Under the pieces are notes generated by a model. It made no database searches. It worked only from the letters and a program-made list of their open reading frames with translations, and was not told the DNA's origin. The position numbers and the translations under genes are program-made. This document shows positions 9,155 to 17,712 of a stretch of DNA of 64,000 nucleotides, piece after piece. Every line of letters starts with the position of its first letter. Within the stretch, counting starts at the first letter, position 1. Source of the stretch: Bradyrhizobium lablabi (GTDB lineage Bacteria > Pseudomonadota > Alphaproteobacteria > Rhizobiales > Xanthobacteraceae); NCBI RefSeq assembly GCF_018131005.1, contig NZ_JAFCJK010000002.1:682001-746000 (forward strand), given 5' to 3'.

Positions 9155-10021
9155 ATGAAAGGCCGCGAGGAGATCGCGCAAGCTCTTGCCGCCTCCGGCT
9201 ATATCGCGGATGCCGACCTGGCGACGGCGATCTCGCTGATGCAACTGTTGCGTCGTCCGCTGCTCCTCGAAGGAGAGGCGGGCGTCGGCAAGACGGAGGT
9301 GGCGAAGGCGCTCGCGAAGGTGCACGCGACCGAGTTGATCCGCCTGCAATGCTACGAGGGCCTCGACCAGTCCGCCGCCCTGTATGAATGGAATTACCAG
9401 CGGCAGTTGCTGGCGATCCAGGCGCATCGCGGCACCGACAGCATCGAGGATCAGCTCTTCTCGGAGAAATATCTGCTGGAGCGTCCCTTGCTCGCGGCAA
9501 TCCGTCGGCCGCGGGCGCCGGTGCTGCTGATCGACGAGATCGACCGCGCCGACGACGAGTTCGAGGCCTTCCTGCTCGAGCTCTTGTCGGACTTTCAAGT
9601 CTCGATCCCCGAGCTAGGCACGATTTCGGCGGTGACGGTCCCGCATGTGGTGCTGACCTCGAACGGAACGCGCGAACTCTCCGATGCGCTGCGCCGCCGC
9701 TGCCTCTATCAATATGTCGACTATCCAGATGCCGACCGCGAGGCCCGCATCATCCTGGCGCGGATCGTCGGTGCCGGCCCCTCGTTGTCGGTCCAGATCG
9801 CGCGGATGGTGGAAGGAGTCCGCAAGGAGGAGTTACGCAAGGTACCGGGCGTGGCGGAGACGCTGGATTGGGCGGCGGCGCTGGTTGGGCTCGACGTCCG
9901 GGATCTCCACAACGTGCCCGAGACCGTGCACGAGACGCTGATCTGTCTGCTCAAGACGCAGGAGGATCGCGCGCGCGTCACGCGCGAGGTGACGTTGCGG
10001 CTGCTCGGGAGGGTCGCATGA
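9155..10021 (+). CDS. coxD: MoxR-type AAA+ ATPase CoxD
   Basis: A 288-residue AAA+ ATPase that in Oligotropha is needed to insert sulfur and copper into the CoxL active site. Walker A is GEAGVGKTE (Lys46), Walker B is VLLIDEIDRAD, sensor I is VVLTSNGTRELSDALRRRC with its arginine finger region. It starts 2 bases after the coxL stop and its own stop overlaps the coxE start as ATGA. MoxR ATPases work with VWA-domain partners, and coxE next door encodes one. Confidence 0.94.
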   Translation: MKGREEIAQALAASGYIADADLATAISLMQLLRRPLLLEGEAGVGKTEVAKALAKVHATELIRLQCYEGLDQSAALYEWNYQRQLLAIQAHRGTDSIEDQLFSEKYLLERPLLAAIRRPRAPVLLIDEIDRADDEFEAFLLELLSDFQVSIPELGTISAVTVPHVVLTSNGTRELSDALRRRCLYQYVDYPDADREARIILARIVGAGPSLSVQIARMVEGVRKEELRKVPGVAETLDWAAALVGLDVRDLHNVPETVHETLICLLKTQEDRARVTREVTLRLLGRVA

Positions 10022-11226
10022 GCTGCCGCGGCCCCAACCCCGAGTTCGACGACCTCAGCGAGGTTTCCCAACTCGTCTCCTCGAGGCTTGCCGCTTTCCT
10101 GCGTACTCTGCGCGATGCGGGTTTCCGCGTAGGGCTCGCGGAGGGGCAGGATGCGGCGACGCTGATGGCGGCCGGCTATGCCGCGCGGCCGAACCTCTTG
10201 CGCGCGGCGTTCAGGCATCTGTTCTCTGCGCGCAAATCCGATTGGGACAAGTTCGACGGGCTATTCGATGCATTCTGGCTCGGCAAGCGCGTCCGCTCGC
10301 GGTCCCGCACGATCGGCTCGGCCGCGGGCGCCAACAGCCCATCGCTGAAAACCATCCAGGACGCACGGCCGCAGCAGGGGGGCGGCCAATCCGTAACGGA
10401 TCAGGTTCCCTCGTCTGACGAGGGTCCCGAAAACAGCGCCGGCGAGGGGCGGATGGAAGGCGCCTCGCATGCGGAACATCTCGCCAGTATCGATTTCAGG
10501 AAGTTCAGCGACCCCGATCAGCTTGCGCAGGCCCACGATGCGGCGGCGCAGCTTGCTCGAGTGATGCGCACACGGCTGACACGGCGCTATTTGGCCCGCC
10601 GGCGCGGTGAGCGGCTCGATCTTCGGCGCACCATTCATCACAACATCAGCCACGGCGGCGTGCCGATCAGCCTGGTGAAAAGGCGGCGCAAGGATAGACC
10701 GTTACGGCTGATCGTCCTGCTGGACGCGTCAGGCTCGATGAGCCTCTACACGTCGGTATTCCTGCGTTTCATTCACGGCGTGCTCGATGAATTCCACGAG
10801 GCTGAGGCGTTCCTGTTTCATACGCGTCTCGCCTACGTCTCCGACGCGCTGAAGGAAAAGGACGTGAGCCGTGCGCTCGACCGTCTTTCCATCATGGCGC
10901 AGGGCGCGGGCGGCGGCACTCGGATCGGCGAGAGTCTGCAAACCTTCAATCGCTGGCACGCCGCGCGCGTGATCCATTCGCGCAGCTGCGTGATGATCGT
11001 CTCGGATGGCTATGAGACCGGCGACGCCGTGCTGCTTGGGCGCGAGATGGCAGCGTTGTCGCGGCGTTGCCGGCGCATCGTCTGGCTCAATCCGATGATG
11101 GCATGGGCTGGCTACTCTCCGGAGGCCAGGGGCCTTAAGGCCGCGTTGCCGCATGTTGATCTGTACGCGCCCGCCAACACGCTGCAAAGCCTGCGAGCGC
11201 TCGAACCTTATCTGGCGAAGCTTTGA
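10018..11226 (+). CDS. coxE: VWA-domain protein CoxE
   Basis: A 402-residue partner of the CoxD ATPase in maturing CO dehydrogenase. The C-terminal half is a von Willebrand A domain with the metal-ion-dependent adhesion motif LLDASGSMS, and a later IVSDGYETGD contributes the distal Asp. The N-terminal half is helical (FLRTLRDAGFRVGLAEGQDA), with a low-complexity linker around residues 100-150. The frame is open 630 bases further upstream, but that overlaps coxD; the ATGA-coupled start is preferred. The basic segment RRRKDRPLRLIVLLDASGS is typical of CoxE. Confidence 0.93.
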   Translation: MSCRGPNPEFDDLSEVSQLVSSRLAAFLRTLRDAGFRVGLAEGQDAATLMAAGYAARPNLLRAAFRHLFSARKSDWDKFDGLFDAFWLGKRVRSRSRTIGSAAGANSPSLKTIQDARPQQGGGQSVTDQVPSSDEGPENSAGEGRMEGASHAEHLASIDFRKFSDPDQLAQAHDAAAQLARVMRTRLTRRYLARRRGERLDLRRTIHHNISHGGVPISLVKRRRKDRPLRLIVLLDASGSMSLYTSVFLRFIHGVLDEFHEAEAFLFHTRLAYVSDALKEKDVSRALDRLSIMAQGAGGGTRIGESLQTFNRWHAARVIHSRSCVMIVSDGYETGDAVLLGREMAALSRRCRRIVWLNPMMAWAGYSPEARGLKAALPHVDLYAPANTLQSLRALEPYLAKL

Positions 11227-11236
11227 GGAGGCGCTG

Positions 11237-12076
11237 ATGACCGCTCGTGTCGAGGTGCTGGATATCATCGCGCAGATGACGGCCTCAGAGCGCGCCTTCG
11301 TGCTAGCGACCGTCGTGCGCACGGTGTCAGTGACCGCAGCCAAGGCCGGCGCGAAGGCGATCATCGCGGCCGACGGCTCCATCGTGGCGGGCTGGATCGG
11401 CGGTGACTGCGCTCGCGGCGCCGTGCTGAAGGCCGCGCGCGAGGCGCTTGCAGACGGGGTGCCGCGCATGGTGTCGGTGCAACCGGAGAACATGCTTGCC
11501 GAGCTCGGCGTCAGGCCCGGCGACAGCCGGGACGGAATTCGCTTTGCCAGCAACATGTGTCCGAGCAAGGGCACCATGGACATCTTCGTCGAGCCGGTGC
11601 TGCCGCGTCCCTCGCTGGTCATTTTCGGCGCAAGCCCCGTGGCACTGTCTCTCGCAGCGCAGGCCCGCGTGCTCGGTTATCACGTCACGCTTGCCGCGCC
11701 GTCGAGCGACCTGACGGTCGAGCCGGATGCCGACGCCGTCCTCGACGGTTACCAGCTCGGCGAGCTCAACGAGGGGAAGCGCTTCGTCGTCGTCTCGACC
11801 CAGGGCAAGGGCGATGAGGCCGCATTACGTGCAGCCATCGCAACGGAGGCGGACTATCACTCTTTCGTCGGTAGCCGCCGCAAGATGGCATCGCTGCGCG
11901 CAAAGTTGACCGCGGAAGGTGCCGACGCTGCCGCAATCGATCGCGTAAAGGCGCCAGCCGGGCTCGACCTCGGCGCTATCACGCCGGAGGAGATCGCGAT
12001 GTCGATTCTCGCCGAGATCACCCGTGAGCGTAGACGCGGCCAACGCGCCGGCAACAATGCTTCCAGCAGGGAGTGA
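11237..12076 (+). CDS. coxF: XdhC/CoxI-family maturation protein CoxF
   Basis: A 279-residue protein of the XdhC/CoxF family, which binds molybdenum cofactor and assists its sulfuration and insertion into molybdenum hydroxylases. The N-terminal XdhC_CoxI domain shows FVLATVVRTVSVTAAKAGAK and GSIVAGWIGGDCARGAV. The C-terminal half is a Rossmann-like domain with LVIFGASPVALSLAAQARVLG, followed by the family ending LDLGAITPEEIAMSILAEI. The start ATG has GAGGAGG-like sequence a few bases upstream, just after the coxE stop. Length matches Oligotropha CoxF. Confidence 0.93.
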   Translation: MTARVEVLDIIAQMTASERAFVLATVVRTVSVTAAKAGAKAIIAADGSIVAGWIGGDCARGAVLKAAREALADGVPRMVSVQPENMLAELGVRPGDSRDGIRFASNMCPSKGTMDIFVEPVLPRPSLVIFGASPVALSLAAQARVLGYHVTLAAPSSDLTVEPDADAVLDGYQLGELNEGKRFVVVSTQGKGDEAALRAAIATEADYHSFVGSRRKMASLRAKLTAEGADAAAIDRVKAPAGLDLGAITPEEIAMSILAEITRERRRGQRAGNNASSRE

Positions 12077-12085
12077 GAATCCGCT

Positions 12086-12556
12086 ATGCAGATGAACGAC
12101 AGCCAGAGTATTCCCGCCTCTCGTGAGCAGGTCTGGGCGGCACTGAACGACCCGGATGTGTTGATGCAGTGCATTCCCGGCTGTCAGTCGCTCGAAGTGA
12201 CCGGTCCGAACGAGATGACCGCGACCGTCGTCTTCAGGGTCGGCCCGGTGAAGGCAACGTTTGGCGGCAAAGTGGTGCTGTCAGATCTCGATCCTCCCAA
12301 CAGCTATCGCATCTCCGGCGAAGGCTCAGGCGGCGTCGCCGGCTTTGCCAAGGGCGGCGCGATGGTGCGGCTAGAACCCCAGGGCGCGGTCGTCACCCTG
12401 CTGCACTACGACGTAGACGCGCAGATCGGTGGCAAGCTCGCCCAGCTCGGCGCGCGGCTCATCAACTCGACGGCAAGGAAACTTGCGGGTGAATTCTTCG
12501 CGTCATTTGCGGAGATCGTAGGGGGGACATCCTCGGCGGCCAAATCGTCGATCTAA
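12086..12556 (+). CDS. coxG: SRPBCC-fold protein CoxG
   Basis: A 156-residue START/Bet-v1-like (SRPBCC) protein. The start MNDSQSIPASREQVWAALND (an upstream Met may precede it) and LMQCIPGCQSLEVTGPNEMT are diagnostic of CoxG. Known family data: CoxG links CO dehydrogenase to the membrane, and recent work on a mycobacterial homologue reports quinone binding. Oligotropha CoxG is about 200 residues; this copy ends soon after the fold (FASFAEIVG) without a long C-terminal tail, so the membrane-anchoring part described for longer members is missing or replaced. It is the last gene of the cluster; coxH, coxI and coxK do not follow. Confidence 0.9.
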   Translation: MQMNDSQSIPASREQVWAALNDPDVLMQCIPGCQSLEVTGPNEMTATVVFRVGPVKATFGGKVVLSDLDPPNSYRISGEGSGGVAGFAKGGAMVRLEPQGAVVTLLHYDVDAQIGGKLAQLGARLINSTARKLAGEFFASFAEIVGGTSSAAKSSI

Positions 12557-12781
12557 ACGTGACCGGCGCCTCACCACGAAGCATCGCGTGCGTTGCCGGC
12601 TCGTTGCGATTGGAAAGTGGGCATCAATGCGGCTTCTCAGGTAACTTGCATAACCTGAAAAGATGCGCCGGTAGCCTTCTGGAAACGTTAGGGTTTTGCA
12701 GGTTGGCAAGACTTGCGGACTGTGCCATCAAATAAGCACCGCGTGAGCCAGTGAAAACTTCTAGTTCGCCTGCCGGGCCTC

Positions 12782-13693
12782 CTAGGTTCGCCCTTTGGGC
12801 CTCTCACTGTTTCGCTCCGCCAGCTTTACCATGACCTGGAGAGCACGATTGGTGGGGGTCGGAATACCCAGCTCCGCGCCTTTCCGCACGATGTATCCAT
12901 TGAGAAAGTCGATCTCGCTCGGCTTACCGCGCATGAGATCCTGCGCCGTTGACGATTTCTGGTTCGGCATCGCCGCGGGAATCTTCAGAATCTGTTCAAG
13001 CAGATCTTCCCGAAGAGATACACCGCAAGCACGAGCGACCAACATGGCTTCCCGTACCGCGCTGGTTGCCACATCCTTCGTTCCATCGACGGCCAGCATC
13101 GGACCGTAGGAGATGCCTGCCACGGCAGACAACGCATTATAGGCGCAGTTCGTAGCCAGCTTGCTCCAAAGGATGCTTTCGATATCGTCAGCGACGGTGG
13201 TCGGGATCTCGGCCGAGCACAGGGTTTGCGCCAGGGCTTCGCTTTCGGGAGATGCGCCAATCACGAGGGCTCCGCCCCCATGATGCTTGACGTGGCCCGG
13301 GCCGGCCATTTCGCTGCCGACATACACCACGACGGGGACAACCGGGTGGCCAATGACGGCACGAAGGCGCTGCGGATTGTCGACGCCGTTCTGGAGGCTG
13401 AGGACGGAAGTCTCGGGACGCAAGCGTCCAGCCAGGGAGCGACCCGCTTCCTCGGTGTCAGCAGACTTCACGCAAAAGAGTACCAGGTCTGCCGGGACAA
13501 GGGAGCTTGGATCCGTGACGGCTTTGGCGGGCAAGTATCCCTTGAAAAATTGCGCGTCCAGGACGAGGCCATGCGCGTTGATCGCATCGACGTGCGTTTG
13601 TCTCCCGACGAACGTGACGTCATGTCCCGCCTTGGCGAGCAACCCCCCATAATAGCATCCAACGGCTCCTGCACCGATGACAGTGACTTGCAT
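12782..13693 (-). CDS. Ketopantoate reductase-like protein (ApbA/PanE family)
   Basis: A 303-residue NADP-dependent reductase of the 2-dehydropantoate 2-reductase family. The N-terminal Rossmann motif is VIGAGAVGCYYGGLLAKAGH, LFCVKSADTEEA holds the family KS motif, and SKLATNCAYNALSA carries the catalytic Lys of the helical domain. PanE reduces ketopantoate to pantoate for pantothenate synthesis, but many genomes hold several paralogues of uncertain substrate next to catabolic genes. Here it faces away from the cox cluster and is close to an ABC transporter on the same strand, so a catabolic or accessory role is as likely as vitamin synthesis. Confidence 0.88.
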   Translation of the reverse strand: MQVTVIGAGAVGCYYGGLLAKAGHDVTFVGRQTHVDAINAHGLVLDAQFFKGYLPAKAVTDPSSLVPADLVLFCVKSADTEEAGRSLAGRLRPETSVLSLQNGVDNPQRLRAVIGHPVVPVVVYVGSEMAGPGHVKHHGGGALVIGASPESEALAQTLCSAEIPTTVADDIESILWSKLATNCAYNALSAVAGISYGPMLAVDGTKDVATSAVREAMLVARACGVSLREDLLEQILKIPAAMPNQKSSTAQDLMRGKPSEIDFLNGYIVRKGAELGIPTPTNRALQVMVKLAERNSERPKGRT

Positions 13694-13800
13694 GGACTCT
13701 CCAGTACCTTGACCGAGGACGGCTTGAGATACCCAATCCCAGTAATTGGCGCAATTCCTGGACGCGCGACTTCATTCGCGGGCTGGCTTCGCCAGGTTGG

Positions 13801-13867
13801 ATGGACCCGCCGGCGACCGTTGGAGTCTCGTGCCGCTCGGGCCGGATACCTCTCGTGTTCGCCAATG
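13801..13867 (+). pseudogene. Remnant of a MalK/UgpC-type ABC ATPase C-terminus
   Basis: About 67 bases closely match the intact ABC ATPase gene at 1483-1549 (its TOBE-coding part). Shared blocks include CCGGCGACCGTTG, GCCGCTCGGG and CTCGTGTTC. One base is lost and one gained relative to the intact copy, so the frame is broken. Weaker similarity runs upstream to about 13770. No start, nucleotide-binding domain or stop remains. Confidence 0.65.
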
Positions 13868-13880
13868 TACCGTTGCCGAG

Positions 13881-14876
13881 CTAAGCGATGGTCTTCAGAT
13901 ACAGGCTCGGATCGAAATATTTGTTCGCCGGAGTGAAGTCCTTGATGCCCGCATTGGCCATGAAGAAGTCGGTCGATTGCTGCAGCCAGTTCGTCACCGT
14001 GCCGTCCGAATAGAAGCGCTTCCATTCGCGCGATGTGAACATCTTCTGCGCCTTGAAGGACTCGTTGATGTCGCTTAGCGGGGTCTGGCTGTAGTGACCC
14101 TTCTGCAGTTTCTCCATCGCCTCCAAGCTGTTGGCAACGATGTAGTCGTTGGCGTCGGACCAGCCGCGGATCAGCTTCGCAAGTGTCTCCTTGTTCGGCT
14201 CGTAATAGTCATTGGCTGCGGCCCACCCGCCGATGATGGCAGCCTGGGGGTAGTAGGCGGAGGCGTCGGCGAGCTTGACCGCGCCCTGGACCTTGTCACG
14301 AACCGTCACATTAAAGGGAACCCATAGCGCGACGGCCGGCACAGCCCCTGAGACGAAGGCGGTTACCGCTGCGGGCATGGTCTGGTTGACGAGCTCGACC
14401 TCCTTGGGATCGATCTTGTTGGCGCGAAGCGCCTTGTCCAGGAACACGTGTGCGGTCGTGCCGGTTGCCGTCGCAATGCGCTTACCCTTGAGATCTTCGA
14501 ACGACTTGATGCCTTGGTCTGGCCGGACCCACAATTGAGCGGTGGCAACTTCGATATCGTTGATCAGGAACACCTTGCCCTGGCCACGAGCCGGGAAGTT
14601 GGAGAGCACCGCACCGGTCGCAAGGACGTCCAGGCTGCCGCCGATCAGCGCCTGGAAGATCTCGAGGCCGGTGTTGAATTGACGTAACTCGAGATCGAGA
14701 CCTTCCTTTTCAAAGCTGCCGCGATCTATTCCGGTCCAGATCTGTCCGTCGACCGCAACGGTGTGCAGGTAGCCGACGCGGACCTTCGTCCTGGCTTGCG
14801 CTATCGCGGGCGCAGCTGCCGTAAATGTCCCGAGCGCGAGGCCTGCGGTTGTGGTCAGGAATTGTCGGCGATCCAT
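13881..14876 (-). CDS. ABC transporter substrate-binding protein, SsuA/TauA (NMT1) type
   Basis: Periplasmic binding protein of 331 residues. It begins with a Tat-like signal (MDRRQFLTTTAGLALGTF, AxA site at PAIAQA). The mature part has the NMT1/SsuA layout: VRVGYLHTVAVDGQIWTGID, EGLDLELRQF, FQALIGGSLDVLATG and FEDLKGKRIATATGTTAH. This family binds sulfonates, nitrate, pyrimidine precursors and many aromatic or carboxylic compounds; the ligand cannot be inferred. It is the third gene of a permease-ATPase-binding protein operon read leftwards. The divergent enolase and GMC genes suggest the imported compound is their substrate. Confidence 0.9.
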   Translation of the reverse strand: MDRRQFLTTTAGLALGTFTAAAPAIAQARTKVRVGYLHTVAVDGQIWTGIDRGSFEKEGLDLELRQFNTGLEIFQALIGGSLDVLATGAVLSNFPARGQGKVFLINDIEVATAQLWVRPDQGIKSFEDLKGKRIATATGTTAHVFLDKALRANKIDPKEVELVNQTMPAAVTAFVSGAVPAVALWVPFNVTVRDKVQGAVKLADASAYYPQAAIIGGWAAANDYYEPNKETLAKLIRGWSDANDYIVANSLEAMEKLQKGHYSQTPLSDINESFKAQKMFTSREWKRFYSDGTVTNWLQQSTDFFMANAGIKDFTPANKYFDPSLYLKTIA

Positions 14877-14899
14877 TACGTTACTCCTCCGCGTTATGT

Positions 14900-15709
14900 C
14901 TATTCCGAGAATGAAACCGGACGCATCTGCGCCTGTTGTGCGCGGTACTCGTCCATCACGAGCTGCCGGATATGGCTGCGTAACTCGTTGAATTCAGGGC
15001 GCTCCTGGACGGATTCGTCACGCGGATAGGGGAAGGGGACTTCGATGATCTCCTTGATCCGTGCGGGTCGCGCCGTCACCACCACGATCCGTGACGCAAG
15101 GTAGATCGCCTCTTCCACGGAGTGGGTGATCAGCATGACCGTCTTGCCCTCGGTGGCGAGCACCTTGAGCAGCAAGTTCTGCATATTCGAGCGAGTCTGG
15201 GCGTCCAGCGCGCCGAACGGCTCGTCCATCAAAAGGAATTGCGGCTTCACGGCGTAGGCGCGTGCGATGGCGAGACGCTGCCGCATGCCACCCGACAGGT
15301 GTTTCGGGTACGAATTGGCAAAATCGGCGAGGCCCATCAGCTCCAGATAGTGCTGGCAGATTACGTCACGGTCGGCATCCGGCACGCGATTGGCCTTGAG
15401 CTTCAGCCCGAACGCAATGTTCTGCTTCACCGTCAACCAGGGAAATACACCATATTCCTGAAAGATGACACCGCGCTCGGGGCCGGGACCAGTGACCGGC
15501 GCACCGTCGAACAGCACCTTGCCGGTGGACGGCAGCTGGAACCCCGCCAGCATACTCATCATCGTGGTCTTGCCGCATCCGGACGGACCGATCACGGCAA
15601 TGAAGTCTCCGTCGTTGATGTCGTAGGACACGTCCTCGACGACATTGAGCCGGCCCTTTGGCGTCTCGAAGGCAAGCGAGACGCGGTCGAACTGCGCGCG
15701 CTTTTTCAT
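14900..15709 (-). CDS. ABC transporter ATP-binding protein, SsuB/TauB type
   Basis: ATPase of 269 residues energising import with the neighbouring permease and binding protein. Walker A is GPSGCGKTT, the signature is LSGGMRQRLAIARA, Walker B is FLLMDEPFGALDAQTR and the H-loop is VMLITHSVEEAIYLA, all typical of the nitrate/sulfonate/taurine group. The ATG at 15709 overlaps the permease stop as ATGA, which makes it a better start than an ATG seven codons earlier. The Q-loop segment is FQEYGVFPWLTVKQN. Confidence 0.94.
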   Translation of the reverse strand: MKKRAQFDRVSLAFETPKGRLNVVEDVSYDINDGDFIAVIGPSGCGKTTMMSMLAGFQLPSTGKVLFDGAPVTGPGPERGVIFQEYGVFPWLTVKQNIAFGLKLKANRVPDADRDVICQHYLELMGLADFANSYPKHLSGGMRQRLAIARAYAVKPQFLLMDEPFGALDAQTRSNMQNLLLKVLATEGKTVMLITHSVEEAIYLASRIVVVTARPARIKEIIEVPFPYPRDESVQERPEFNELRSHIRQLVMDEYRAQQAQMRPVSFSE

Positions 15710-16476
15710 GAGACCGCCCGTTCCTGCCAAACCAGCAGGCGAGCACTGATCTTGCGCAGGATGAGGTCCATGATGAGCGCGATGAAGCCAATGCAGATGA
15801 TGCCGACATAGATCACGTCGAGCAGGAAGTATGTGGACGCGTTCTGGATCATCGCGCCGAGCCCGCGTTGAGCTGCGATCAGCTCCGAGGCGACGAGAGT
15901 GGCCCAGGCGACGCCGAGAGCAACCCGCAGCGCGGTCAGGATATGAGGCACCGTCAGCGGAATAATGACTTTGCGGAAGATCTCGAACTCGTTGGCGCCG
16001 AGTGTCTTCGCGACACGGATATAGAGCGGTGTGATCTGCGAAACGCCTTCATACATCACGATCACGCCGGAGAAGAAAGCGGCGTAGAACAGGATAACGA
16101 GCTTGGCGACTTCGTCGACGCCGAAGTAGACGATGACGAGCGGGATCAACGCGATCGGCGGCAATGCGCGGAAGAAGTTGATCATCGGATCGGCGAAGGT
16201 GCGTGCCGGACGATACCAGCCGAGCAGGAAGCCGACCGGAACGGCCACCAGAATGCCAAGGATCACGCCAAGCAGAACACGACGCGAGGACGCGTAGATA
16301 TCGAGCAACAGGTTTTCGCGGGTCAGGAGTTCGTAGAATTTTGCGGCCACCTGGTGTGGCGCGGGGATCAGTGAGGCCTTGACGAAGCCGGTCCAGCGAA
16401 CGGCGTACCACAGCAATACGGCGCCGACCCATGGCGTGAGTCCGAGCAGGAATCGTCCCACGACCCGTCCATCCAT
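15706..16476 (-). CDS. ABC transporter permease, SsuC/TauC type
   Basis: Membrane permease of 256 residues with about six helices. The EAA loop reads IRVAKTLGANEFEIFRKVII and then PLTVPHILTALRVALGVAWA, as in SsuC/TauC/NrtB. The start MDGRVVGRFLLGLTPWVGAV leads into the first helix. It is the first gene of the leftward operon and lies 106 bases from the divergent enolase-superfamily gene, so the two probably share a regulatory region. Confidence 0.93.
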   Translation of the reverse strand: MDGRVVGRFLLGLTPWVGAVLLWYAVRWTGFVKASLIPAPHQVAAKFYELLTRENLLLDIYASSRRVLLGVILGILVAVPVGFLLGWYRPARTFADPMINFFRALPPIALIPLVIVYFGVDEVAKLVILFYAAFFSGVIVMYEGVSQITPLYIRVAKTLGANEFEIFRKVIIPLTVPHILTALRVALGVAWATLVASELIAAQRGLGAMIQNASTYFLLDVIYVGIICIGFIALIMDLILRKISARLLVWQERAVS

Positions 16477-16517
16477 TCAGTGCGTCCGTCCCTGCATTTC
16501 TGGTTGATGCGGCCAAA

Positions 16518-16539
16518 GTCATATTATAAATAGGATGAC
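16518..16539. promoter_or_regulatory. Candidate operator with inverted GTCAT/ATGAC arms
   Basis: In the 106-base region between divergent genes, GTCAT at 16518 and ATGAC at 16535 form 5-base inverted arms around an AT-rich 12-base centre (ATTATAAATAGG). This is the only AT-rich island there and could be the site for the GntR regulator encoded at 19335. The functional claim is inference. Confidence 0.3.
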
Positions 16540-16582
16540 CATACAAGAGTGCTTTCGCCGCGGATCGCGCAGGTCTCAGGTC

Positions 16583-17710
16583 ATGTCAATGCAGACTGTT
16601 ACGGTCAGAAACGTCCAGGCATTTTGCTACCGCTACCCGCTGGCCGCCCCGGTCGTCACGTCGTTCGGCAAGATGCCGAACAGGCCCGCGGTCTTCGTCC
16701 GCGTCGAGGATGAAGACGGAAATGTCGGCTGGGGTGAGGCTTGGTGCAATTTTCCCTCGACGGCGGCCGAGCATCGCGCGCGCCTCGTCAACGAGGTTCT
16801 GGCGTCGGCAGCTTGCGGCCTGACACTCAATGAGCCTGCGGATCTCTTCGAAGAATTGACGCGCACGACCTCTGTTCTGGCGCTTCAGTCCGGCGAGGTC
16901 GGACCATTCGCGCAGTCGATCGCAGGCATCGATCTCGCGATCTGGGATCTCTTCGCGCGGCGCAACAAAATGCCGCTCTGGCAGATGATGGGTGCGGCTC
17001 GGAGCACGATCAGGGTTTATGCCAGCGGAATCAATCCGACTGGCTCACGTGAAATGGCGGAGGCCGCACTTGCTGGCGGTCATCGCGGCTTGAAGCTGAA
17101 GGTGGGGTTCGCGCCCGAGGCCGATCGGGCCAACCTGTCTGCGTTACGCCAACTCGTTGGCGCCGGAATGCTGGCCGCGGACGCCAATCAGGGATGGTCG
17201 ATCGAGCAAGCACTCGATATAGCGCCGCGGTTGCGGGAATTCGGACTCACATGGCTTGAGGAGCCGATCCGTGCGGACCGCCCCTGGGAGGAATGGACGA
17301 CGCTTCACGCCCGGGCCGGCGTGCCGCTTGCGGCGGGAGAGAATATCGCGAGCAGCGCCGGTTTCGCGCAGGCGCTGACCGGCGACGTGCTGTCCGTCGT
17401 GCAACCTGACATCGCGAAGTGGGGCGGGCTTTCCGTCTGTACAGGAATCGCGCGCGACATCATCAAGTCCGGAAAGACATTCTGTCCGCATTATCTCGGC
17501 GGTGGCATCGGACTTTTGGCGTCGGCGCACCTGCTTGCCGGCGTCGGCGGGGAAGGGCTGCTCGAGGTCGATGCCAACGACAATCCGCTGCGTGATCGCT
17601 TCTGCGGTCCCGTTGGTGAGGTCCGCGACGGCATGGTCACCCTCGGCGACGAGCCGGGTCTCGGGATCGAGCCGGACCTGGCCTCCATCGAGCAGTATCG
17701 GACTGCCTAG
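16583..17710 (+). CDS. Enolase-superfamily enzyme, mandelate racemase/muconate lactonizing type
   Basis: A 375-residue (beta/alpha)8-barrel enzyme that abstracts a proton alpha to a carboxylate. GLKLKVGF supplies the Lys-x-Lys pair (Lys171, Lys173), LAADANQGW the first metal ligand Asp200, WLEEPI Glu226 and AAGENI Glu253. VVQPDIAKWGG (Asp) and FCPHYLGGGIG (His) look like the His-Asp dyad of the mandelate racemase subgroup, which includes sugar-acid dehydratases. The substrate is not clear. A second Met two codons on may be the start. The GMC oxidoreductase begins 2 bases after the stop, so the two enzymes likely act in one pathway with the divergent importer. Confidence 0.9.
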   Translation: MSMQTVTVRNVQAFCYRYPLAAPVVTSFGKMPNRPAVFVRVEDEDGNVGWGEAWCNFPSTAAEHRARLVNEVLASAACGLTLNEPADLFEELTRTTSVLALQSGEVGPFAQSIAGIDLAIWDLFARRNKMPLWQMMGAARSTIRVYASGINPTGSREMAEAALAGGHRGLKLKVGFAPEADRANLSALRQLVGAGMLAADANQGWSIEQALDIAPRLREFGLTWLEEPIRADRPWEEWTTLHARAGVPLAAGENIASSAGFAQALTGDVLSVVQPDIAKWGGLSVCTGIARDIIKSGKTFCPHYLGGGIGLLASAHLLAGVGGEGLLEVDANDNPLRDRFCGPVGEVRDGMVTLGDEPGLGIEPDLASIEQYRTA

Positions 17711-17712
17711 GC

